Below, one piece after another: positions 1 to 5,362 of a stretch of 5,362 nt of DNA (the stretch's first letter is position 1; every line of letters begins with the position of its first letter). The position numbers and the translations under genes are program-made. The DNA is from Candidatus Zixiibacteriota bacterium. GTDB taxonomy: Bacteria > Zixibacteria > MSB-5A5 > JAABVY01 > JAHJOQ01. A model generated the notes under the pieces. That model was not told the DNA's origin and made no database searches. It saw only the letters and a program-made list of their open reading frames with translations. The stretch covers positions 1 through 5,362 of the forward strand of contig DAOVLC010000130.1 in NCBI GenBank assembly GCA_030631455.1, read 5' to 3'.

Positions 1-2
1 AT

Positions 3-461
3 AAGAGTTCCAGTGCAAGGGAAAAGACGAAAACAAACGGGTTTATACCCAACATAGTGGCCTTTGCCTGCAACTGGTGCAGCTACGCAGGGGCGGATAC
101 CGCCGGCGTCAACCGAGTTCAATACTCTCCAAACTTTCGAGTCATCCGCACCATGTGCTCAGGCCGGGTCACAATCGGCTTCGTTCTGAAAGCCTTGAAA
201 CTGGGCGCTGACGGCGTTCTCGTTTCGGGGTGCCATTTCGGTGATTGCCACTACATCTTCGGCAACTACAAAGCCGTGGAATTATTCGAAAAAACCAAAG
301 GTATGGTTAAAACCCTTGGGCTGGACGAACGAAGAATCCGTCTGGAATGGGTATCCGCGGCTGAGGGAGACCGGTGGGGCGAGGTAATCGACGAATTCGT
401 AGGGCAAATCACTGAATTAGGCCCGAGTCCTTTAAATCACAAACAGACATCAGAGAAATAG
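3..461 (+). CDS. mvhD: MvhD-like [2Fe-2S] electron-transfer protein, 5' end outside window
   Basis: This is a member of the MvhD / FlpD family (methyl-viologen-reducing hydrogenase delta subunit), a small cytoplasmic [2Fe-2S] protein that relays electrons from a hydrogenase, formate dehydrogenase or FlxABCD-type partner to HdrA. The frame is open from base 3 and gives 152 visible residues. The family cysteine pattern is complete: CNWC (bases 69-80), MCSGR (near 153) and GCHFGDCHY (near 229-255). A GTG at 57 could be called as start, but the preceding PNIV continues the family's usual lead-in to the CNWC motif, and no ATG/GTG/TTG lies in frame upstream, so the true start is probably just outside the window. 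The visible length is close to the usual family length of about 140-150, so little is missing. The visible N-terminus does not resemble the HdrA-MvhD linker seen later in the window, which favours a stand-alone protein, although a fusion cannot be fully excluded. The next gene begins 6 nt after the stop, indicating an operon. Confidence 0.88.
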   Translation, partial: KSSSAREKTKTNGFIPNIVAFACNWCSYAGADTAGVNRVQYSPNFRVIRTMCSGRVTIGFVLKALKLGADGVLVSGCHFGDCHYIFGNYKAVELFEKTKGMVKTLGLDERRIRLEWVSAAEGDRWGEVIDEFVGQITELGPSPLNHKQTSEK

Positions 462-467
462 ACACCT

Positions 468-1607
468 ATGGAAACCGCCACCGAAAAACTGAAGAAGAGC
501 AGAGCGTTCCTTTGCCTCGAATGCGGCAAGTGCACTGCAGTATGCCCGATTTCGAAATACAACGATAGTTATTCGCCTCGCAGACTGCTGGCAGAGGGAC
601 TGTTTTATGGCGTCGGCGACCTGATCTCAGATCGATTGCTGTGGTCATGCCTGACGTGTCAGCTTTGCTCGCAGCGTTGCCCGGTCGATGTCAAGTATTC
701 AGAGTATATGCGGGATGTTCGTGAGCTGGCCTGCCTGCAGGGCAAGTGGGGCAATCCCACGCATGGCGGCGCGTTGCACGAGGTCATGGAAATGGCAGCG
801 TCTCCGAAACTCAGGCAGAGTCGTACCGGATGGATCAATGCTGATCTGAAAGTCAAAGAACGTGGCGATGTATTGTACTTCGTTGGCTGTTTGCCGTATC
901 ATCAGGAGATGTTCGGCAAGGATTTCGATTTCTCTCCTATCTCGATAGCTGAAGATACAGTGAGAATCCTCAACTATCTTGGCATCGAACCAGTCGTCCT
1001 CGAGAACGAGCGCTGCTGCGGTCATGACCTCTACTGGCTCGGCAAACTTGAGCTGTTCGATCAACTGGGCAAACTGAACCTGCAAGAGATAGAGGATTCC
1101 GGTGCAAAGACTGTGGTGACCGCCTGTCCCGAATGCGCCCTTGTCCTCAAACAGCTCTATCGCGAGAGGCTTGGCAACACCAGTTTTGAAGTGAAGCATA
1201 TAGCGGAGGTCGTCGCCGAGAACAGCGACAAGCTCCAGTTCAAAGAACTGGCGATGGATGTCGCATTCCAGGATCCGTGTCGTCTCGGAAGATATATGGG
1301 GATCTATGAACAGCCGCGAGCGGTGCTTACTTCCATACCGGGAGTGAATTATCATGAGATGCAGCACAGTGGTCGCGGTGCTATCTGCTGCGGTACGACT
1401 AACTGGATGAATTGCGACGCCACATCCAAACAGATTCAGCGAAGCAGACTGACGGAAGCAAAGGCTGTAGGCGCGAAGACGCTGGTAACTGCGTGCCCGA
1501 AATGCCAGATTCACTTTCGGTGTTCCGAACGCGGCGAAGAGTCTGACAAAGTCGATATACAGATTACGGATTTCGTGAACATAGTAGCCTCGGCTCTGAA
1601 GGGCTGA
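468..1607 (+). CDS. hdrD: HdrC-HdrB fusion (HdrD-like) iron-sulfur protein with two CCG domains
   Basis: A 379-residue soluble protein with the domain order of HdrD: an HdrC-like N-terminus and an HdrB-like C-terminus. The N-terminal part has two [4Fe-4S] motifs, C16xxC19xxC22xxxC26P and C61xxC64xxC67xxxC71P. The C-terminal part has two CCG domains: C141-x41-C183C184-x35-C220xxC223, and C271-x35-C307C308-x34-C343xxC346. In characterised HdrB/HdrD such CCG domains bind the non-cubane [4Fe-4S] clusters that cleave the CoM-S-S-CoB disulfide. A bacterium normally lacks these coenzymes, so the natural substrate here is unknown. The second CCG spacing is standard; the first has a slightly long first spacer. 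No transmembrane helix and no HdrE-like cytochrome is encoded nearby, so it is probably a cytoplasmic partner of the HdrA encoded downstream, not a membrane-bound HdrDE. GlpC- or LutA-type oxidoreductase subunits share these folds, but the HdrA/MvhD neighbours favour Hdr. The gene symbol reflects architecture only. Confidence 0.87.
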   Translation: METATEKLKKSRAFLCLECGKCTAVCPISKYNDSYSPRRLLAEGLFYGVGDLISDRLLWSCLTCQLCSQRCPVDVKYSEYMRDVRELACLQGKWGNPTHGGALHEVMEMAASPKLRQSRTGWINADLKVKERGDVLYFVGCLPYHQEMFGKDFDFSPISIAEDTVRILNYLGIEPVVLENERCCGHDLYWLGKLELFDQLGKLNLQEIEDSGAKTVVTACPECALVLKQLYRERLGNTSFEVKHIAEVVAENSDKLQFKELAMDVAFQDPCRLGRYMGIYEQPRAVLTSIPGVNYHEMQHSGRGAICCGTTNWMNCDATSKQIQRSRLTEAKAVGAKTLVTACPKCQIHFRCSERGEESDKVDIQITDFVNIVASALKG

Positions 1608-1640
1608 GGTTTCGGATAGAGAAGTGATGGGAGAAGAATT

Positions 1641-4112
1641 ATGGCCGATGAACTGAAGAAACCCGGAGATTTGCGCATCGGTGTGTTTGTTTGCGAGTGC
1701 GGTTTGAATATCGCAGGCACAATCGACTGTGCTGCTGTAAGCAAGTATGCCGAGACTCTGGACGACGTCGCGGCGGTGGTACAGAACAAGTACACTTGCG
1801 CTGATCCCGGGCAGAACGAAATCAAGAAAGCGATAAAGAAGTATAATCTTAATCGAGTGGTAGTGGCCTCCTGCACTCCCAAAATTCACGAGCCGACATT
1901 TCGGGAATGTGTTGCCGACGCGGGATTGAATCCGTACCTGTTCGAGATGGTCAATATCCGCGAGCAGTGCAGCTGGGTCCACCAAAACGAGAAGCTGCTG
2001 GCCACCGAAAAAGCCAAGGATCTTGTCCGCAGCGGCGTCGCCAGAGCCCGCTTCCTCGAACCTCAGACTGAAGCCGAGGTGTCGGTCACCAAGGCCGCGC
2101 TGGTTATCGGTGGCGGCGTGGCGGGTATTCAGGCGGCACTCGATTTGGCCGATGGTGGACACCAGGTCTATCTCGTCGAGAAAGAACCGACTATCGGCGG
2201 GATTATGGCGGCGCTCGACAAGACTTACCCTACGATGGACTGCTCTATATGAATACTCGGTCCTAAGATGATGGATGTCGGTCGACATCCCAGGGTCGAG
2301 ATGATGACTTACAGTGAAGTCGAAGCGGTCACCGGTTATGTCGGGAATTTCAATGTCACTGTCCGCAAGAAGGCGCGCTATGTGGATCCCAATGAGTGTA
2401 CATCCTGCGCCGAATGTGCCGAGGTCTGTCCTGTCGCGGTGCCCGATGAGTATCAGCAGGGTTTTTCCTCACGCAAGGCGATCTATTTGCCATTTCCTCA
2501 GGCTGTGCCGTCGGCATATGTTCTCAATATGGATGATTGCCTCGGTAACAACCCGATCGCCTGTGGCAAATGCGCCGATGTTTGTGATAAGAACTGCATC
2601 GATTACGACGACCAGGATAAGCTGGTGAATATCGAGGTCGGAGTCATCATCACCGCCACCGGTATGGATGTGTACGACCCGACCGAATACGATGAATACG
2701 GCTACACCCGTCATGAGAACGTAATTACGAGCATGGAATTCGAACGACTGATCTGCGCTGGTGGCCCGACTGAGGGGCATTTCATTCGTCCGAGCGACCG
2801 CAAGACTCCGCAGACAATCGGGTTTATTCAGTGTGTCGGTTCCCGCTCGCGGGATGGCCGAGGCAACCCGTATTGCAGTAATATCTGCTGTATGAATACA
2901 GTCAAGGATACTCTCCTGCTCTGCGACCACTACCCCGGCATCGAGGCGAAAGTCTTTTATATGGACATACGTGCATTCGGCAAAGGATTCGAAGATCTCT
3001 ACATGCGCAGCAAGGAGGAGGGCGTCAAGTATATCAGGGGAATTCCCGGTGATGTCACGGAAGACCCGGAGACGAGAAATCTTCTTCTTACCGTGGAGAA
3101 TACCACAACCGGAAAGCTTGAAAACCATGAGCTTGAGGTGCTGGTCCTGGCACAGGGAGTTATTCCTCGGCGTGACAACGACCGGATAAGGAAACTGCTG
3201 ACGTTGTCGACCACGTCGGATGGTTTTATTATGGAGTCACATCCGAAACTAAAGCCGGTGGACGCGCCGACTAAGGGCATCTATATCGCAGGCTGTGCGG
3301 AATCACCGAAGGATGTCAAGGACAGTGTTACTCAGGCCAGCGCAGCCGCGGCACGGGCGAGTATACTGCTAAATGCCGGCAAGACCAAGATCGAAGCGAT
3401 AACGTCGCAGATCGACGCAGACAAGTGCAATTTCTGTGGTATCTGTGCCCAGGTATGCCCCTATAATGCTATAGTCTCGTCCGACCGGAAGACAAAGAGG
3501 CTGCCGGTGATCATTCAGGCTGCGTGCGCGGGATGTGGCGCATGCGCGGCGGAGTGCCCCCAAGATGCAATCACCATGCGTCATTTCCGCGACGAGCAGA
3601 TACTGGCGCAGATCGAGGCTATCTTGGCTGTGGAGCCACACAAGCACCTTCTCACTTTCGCGTGCAACTGGTGCAGTTATGCGGGCGGCGATGACGCCGG
3701 TACGGCCAGGCTGCAGTATCCCACGGCAAGCAGGCTGATCAGGACCATGTGCTCGGGTCGCGTCGACCAGAAATTCGTGCTGCATGCATTCAAGCTCGGA
3801 GCGCCGATTGTGCTGGTTTCAGGGTGCCATTTCTCCGACTGCCATTATATTAGCGCGGTCCACTGGACGCAGAAGCGTATGGACAAGCTCTGGAACAAAC
3901 TCGACAAACTCGGCGTCCGGCCTGACAGGCTTCGGCTTGAGTGGATTTCCGCCGCCGATGGACAGAAATTCGCCAAGGTCATGCGCGAGCTCGATGATGT
4001 GATAAAGAATGTCACAATGGATGAGATTGAATACACGATGAATGTGCTGGCCGAAGAGGAGGCCAAGGCAAAAGAGAAAAAAACTAAGACCAGGGTGGAG
4101 GTGCAGGCCTGA
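1641..4112 (+). CDS. hdrA: Selenocysteine-containing HdrA with C-terminal MvhD domain (UGA at 2250-2252 read as Sec204)
   Basis: A single 823-residue protein, apparently interrupted by an in-frame TGA at codon 204. HdrA is the FAD and multi-cluster hub of heterodisulfide reductase complexes and, in bifurcating versions, splits electron pairs between ferredoxin and the HdrBC branch. Visible features in order: an N-terminal cysteine region (C18xC20, C53, C78 in SCTPK, C110); a FAD Rossmann motif G157GGVAG with E180 ending the second strand; DCSI-U204-ILGPK; an inserted ferredoxin region (C253/256/259/263, then C300/308/311/315 and C319); a second flavoprotein segment with C398, C412 and C416C417; a C-terminal two-cluster ferredoxin (C596/599/602/606 and C629/632/635/639); and a fused MvhD domain from about residue 670 (C675, C678, C704, C729, C734) with a charged tail. 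The start at 1641 has a GGAG at 1630-1633, 7 nt upstream. No Shine-Dalgarno precedes the ATG at 2268, so an independent second gene is unlikely. The gene lies 33 nt after the HdrCB stop. Confidence 0.9.
2253..2300 (+). promoter_or_regulatory. Bacterial SECIS element for Sec insertion at UGA 2250-2252
   Basis: A stem-loop lies immediately downstream of the in-frame TGA. The apical stem is a perfect 7-bp helix, 2273-2279 pairing with 2284-2290, closed by the loop GGUC at 2280-2283. The first loop base is separated from the UGA by 27 nt. A lower helix of 9 pairs joins 2256-2264 to 2292-2300, including two G-U wobbles (2260 with 2296, 2261 with 2295). An asymmetric internal loop (2265-2272 opposite 2291) separates the two helices. 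Known bacterial SECIS elements, such as E. coli fdhF with its GGUC-containing loop, have a short apical stem with a guanine at the start of the loop, about 16-37 nt after the UGA, recognised by SelB. This hairpin fits. The stem also encodes the conserved DVGRHP peptide, so its sequence is partly constrained by coding. Confidence 0.85.
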
Positions 4113-4270
4113 TGGCAGTAACGGAAACCAGATTCAAATGCCTGAATTGCGGCCATGAATACGACGGCATATACGATTCCCAGGTCGTTCAGGAGCGAAC
4201 CTGCCCCAAATGCCGATCAAACAGCGTACGCCGATTGCCCAAAGCGAAACCTGATAAAGCGAAGAAGTGA
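4112..4270 (+). CDS. 52-residue zinc-ribbon-like protein coupled to hdrA
   Basis: A small protein of 52 residues with two CxxC knuckles, C10-LN-C13-GH and C31-PK-C34, separated by 17 residues, and a lysine/arginine-rich C-terminus. The spacing is that of a rubredoxin-like or FmdB-like zinc ribbon. Whether it binds zinc or iron cannot be read from the sequence, and no specific function is recognised. Its ATG shares one base with the hdrA stop (TGATG at 4110-4114), and a GGAGG at 4097-4101 lies 10 nt upstream inside the hdrA coding end, so translation is probably coupled to HdrA. That placement suggests a role in assembling or modulating the Hdr complex, but this is inference. It is probably the last gene of the operon, since a 128-nt gap follows. 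Confidence 0.8.
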   Translation: MAVTETRFKCLNCGHEYDGIYDSQVVQERTCPKCRSNSVRRLPKAKPDKAKK

Positions 4271-4276
4271 CGGGTT

Positions 4277-4309
4277 GTTGCCTCGAAACGCATAAGGCGG
4301 CAACTTTCC
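4277..4309 (+). terminator. Weak candidate terminator after the Hdr operon
   Basis: Bases 4277-4282 (GTTGCC) pair perfectly with 4299-4304 (GGCAAC). The loop is long (16 nt), and a short mixed pyrimidine run (TTTCCCCTT) follows. It sits 6 nt after the zinc-ribbon stop, where an operon end is expected, but the 6-bp stem and interrupted T-run make it a poor intrinsic terminator. It may only weaken transcription or be coincidental. Confidence 0.3.
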
Positions 4310-4398
4310 CCTTGTAATGCCCGCAGAATCTTCGTAAGTTGTCTAAAGGACCGAGTGCCTGGTGACAGTTTGTTACGCCAAGATAGAAAGGTTATGAT

Positions 4399-4857
4399 AT
4401 GCTCGTAAAAACCATGCTTGAAAGCAAGCCAAAAGAGATTGTGACGGCCAAGCCATCAACAAAGATCGATGAGGCAATGGATCTGCTCATCAGCAAGAAC
4501 ATTGGTTGTCTTCCGGTGCTCGATGAGGGCGGGAAACTCATCGGTATTGTCAGCGATAAGGATATTTTCAAGAAGATCCACGAGACCGGTGGCGATTATC
4601 ACGCACTCAGCGTCAAGGACGTGATGAGCGAGGCGATAATCGTCGGGCTGCCTGATGACGACATCTCCTACATTGCCGGGCTGATGGGCAAGAACTGGAT
4701 ACGTCATATTCCCATCGTCGAGGAAGAGCAACTGATCGGCCTTGTGTCGCAGAGAGATATTATCAAGACACAGGCCAAGAAGACAGAGATCGAGAATCGC
4801 TATCTCAAGCTGTATCTCAACGAGATGAACGGCCCAAGCAGATCAGGCGATCTATAG
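4399..4857 (+). CDS. Stand-alone tandem CBS-domain protein
   Basis: A 152-residue soluble protein made almost entirely of one CBS pair (Bateman module). CBS1 spans about residues 6-62 and ends in GIVSDKDIFK. CBS2 spans about 72-130 and ends in GLVSQRDIIK. The S-x-x-D pattern at the end of each repeat (SDKD, SQRD) is the type that contacts the ribose of bound adenine nucleotides in many CBS proteins. No enzyme or DNA-binding domain is attached, only a short hydrophilic tail from about residue 132. Such proteins usually sense AMP/ATP or similar ligands and act on a partner, which cannot be identified here. The start is supported by GAAAGG at 4386-4391, 7 nt upstream. It lies 128 nt after the zinc-ribbon gene and is closed by its own terminator, so it may be a separate transcription unit or a tail of the Hdr operon by read-through. 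Confidence 0.9.
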   Translation: MLVKTMLESKPKEIVTAKPSTKIDEAMDLLISKNIGCLPVLDEGGKLIGIVSDKDIFKKIHETGGDYHALSVKDVMSEAIIVGLPDDDISYIAGLMGKNWIRHIPIVEEEQLIGLVSQRDIIKTQAKKTEIENRYLKLYLNEMNGPSRSGDL

Positions 4858-4888
4858 GCATTTCCTGTACAGTCCTCTCGATTTTGAC

Positions 4889-4917
4889 GTCGGCGCACAT
4901 GCCATGCGCCGACTTTT
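4889..4917 (+). terminator. Rho-independent terminator after the CBS gene
   Basis: A perfect 9-bp GC-rich stem, 4889-4897 (GTCGGCGCA) paired with 4905-4913 (TGCGCCGAC), encloses a 7-nt loop and is followed directly by TTTT at 4914-4917 and a T-rich continuation. It lies 31 nt after the CBS stop codon and before the promoter-like sequence of the ACT gene, so it separates two transcription units. Confidence 0.88.
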
Positions 4918-4944
4918 CATTACCATCATCCAACTCTAAGCTGC

Positions 4945-4975
4945 TTGACAAACCGAGTGAGTTTCGCATTATTAT
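4945..4975 (+). promoter_or_regulatory. Sigma-70-like promoter candidate for the ACT-domain gene
   Basis: A perfect TTGACA -35 box at 4945-4950 precedes an AT-rich stretch with candidate -10 boxes: CATTAT at 4967-4972 (16-bp spacer) or TATTAT at 4970-4975 (19-bp spacer). Neither has the ideal 17-bp spacing. The position just after the terminator and about 130 nt before the ACT gene fits an independent promoter, which would give a leader of roughly 120 nt. Confidence 0.5.
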
Positions 4976-5103
4976 AGTGTCCATTTGTCCCGATGAGCGT
5001 CCCGTGTTATGAGATGGACTTATTTAAGATAATGCAAGCGTAAGTTAGTGGTGGAGTGTCAATCAAAGAAGTCGTAGCTGATGATGAAATGAGGAGGTAA
5101 TCA

Positions 5104-5362
5104 ATGGCAGAGACAGTACGAATAGCTGAATACTACTATGTGACAGCGGGTAACAAACCCGGCGAGGTGCGCCGAGTGCTGGAACATCTAAGCGAGAGAG
5201 GCGTCAATCTGTTGGCTCTGACATGTTTCCCTCTTGGCGCGGATCAGGCGCAGATAGATTTCTTTCCTGATGACGCAGAACAGTTGCAGAAAGCTACCGC
5301 TGATGCCGGTGTGACTCTCTTTGGTCCCAAGAAAGCGTTCCTGATACAGGGCGAAGACAGGG
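5104..5362 (+). CDS. ACT-domain protein, 3' end outside window
   Basis: Eighty-six complete codons are visible and the frame runs off the window. After a short beta-strand lead-in (RIAEYYYVT), the sequence AGNKPGEVRRVLEHLSERGV matches the first loop and helix of an ACT domain (the conserved K/R-PG-x-L/V-x-x-V/L pattern followed by a helix and GVN). A strand with QIDFFP and the later GPKKAFLIQG follow. ACT domains bind small ligands, often amino acids, and regulate metabolic enzymes or transcription. Here no enzyme domain precedes it, so it resembles the small ACT-only proteins of about 140 residues in which a second ACT repeat follows; the LIQGEDR segment would begin that repeat. The ligand is unknown. 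The start is fixed by a near-perfect AGGAGGT at 5092-5098, 5 nt upstream, and the gene appears to have its own promoter. Confidence 0.85.
   Translation, partial: MAETVRIAEYYYVTAGNKPGEVRRVLEHLSERGVNLLALTCFPLGADQAQIDFFPDDAEQLQKATADAGVTLFGPKKAFLIQGEDR

Noticed and set aside
57..59. GTG at 57 as the true start of the first MvhD
   Set aside because: It would begin the protein immediately before CNWC and remove the usual lead-in; the frame is open to the window edge and no Shine-Dalgarno precedes it.
2250..2252. Alternative genetic code with TGA as Trp or Gly
   Set aside because: TGG and GGN are used normally for Trp and Gly, TGA is the natural stop for three other genes here, and only one internal TGA occurs in the whole window.
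2250..2267. Frameshift, nonsense mutation, or two separate genes in hdrA
   Set aside because: Both parts are in the same frame, so no shift is needed. The codon is TGA at a conserved Cys position with a SECIS-like hairpin beside it, the downstream ATG lacks a ribosome binding site, and all motifs after the TGA are intact.
699..2288. Long minus-strand open frame of 529 codons
   Set aside because: It lies antisense to well-supported Hdr genes, has no recognisable domain, and is explained as a codon-composition shadow.
1..4270. Methanogenic archaeon as the source, because of HdrABC/MvhD
   Set aside because: The intragenic SECIS, intrinsic terminator, TTGACA-type promoter and HdrA-MvhD fusion are all better explained by a bacterium; archaeal SECIS elements lie in untranslated regions.
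4370..4398. TTGTTA / TATGAT promoter-like pair with 17-bp spacing before the CBS gene
   Set aside because: The -10 box abuts the start codon, so transcription would begin inside the gene, while the GAAAGG ribosome site upstream already explains the start.
4993..5043. 16-codon open frame in the ACT gene leader
   Set aside because: It has no convincing ribosome binding site and no run of regulatory codons such as a leader peptide would show.

Overview
The window holds part of a heterodisulfide-reductase-type electron-transfer locus from an anaerobic bacterium, followed by two small ligand-sensing genes. In order, all on the plus strand: a 5'-truncated MvhD-like iron-sulfur protein (to 461); an HdrC-HdrB (HdrD-like) fusion (468-1607); an HdrA-MvhD fusion (1641-4112); a 52-residue CxxC/CxxC zinc-ribbon protein (4112-4270) that overlaps hdrA by one base; a stand-alone two-CBS protein (4399-4857) followed by a clear intrinsic terminator; and a 3'-truncated ACT-domain protein (from 5104) with its own promoter-like sequence and a strong Shine-Dalgarno site. 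No gene is supported on the minus strand.

The main result is that the HdrA gene is a selenoprotein gene. Conventional reading stops at a TGA at 2250-2252 and splits it into a 203-codon and a 614-codon piece. Both pieces lie in the same frame with no stop other than that TGA. The TGA falls exactly where HdrA proteins carry a conserved cysteine (the DCSxC-ILxPKM region). Starting three bases after it is a stem-loop whose 7-bp perfect apical stem is closed by a GGUC loop 27 nt from the UGA. This is the form of a bacterial SECIS element. The gene should therefore be read as one 823-residue protein with selenocysteine at residue 204.

The proteins form a coherent module. HdrA is the FAD-containing hub with several [4Fe-4S] clusters. 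MvhD is the [2Fe-2S] subunit that passes electrons from a hydrogenase, formate dehydrogenase or Flx-type oxidoreductase to HdrA. The HdrCB protein carries two ferredoxin-type clusters and two CCG domains, the disulfide-reducing unit in known Hdr enzymes. One MvhD is fused to HdrA and a second is encoded separately upstream, so the locus could accept electrons by more than one route. The electron donor enzyme is not in the window, and the physiological substrate cannot be read from the sequence.

A SECIS inside the coding region next to the UGA is the bacterial arrangement; archaeal SECIS elements lie in untranslated regions. Together with Shine-Dalgarno sites, an intrinsic terminator and a TTGACA promoter-like box, this indicates a bacterium with Hdr and selenium metabolism, for example a deltaproteobacterial sulfate reducer or syntroph, or a related uncultured anaerobe. 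The taxon itself cannot be fixed from this window.
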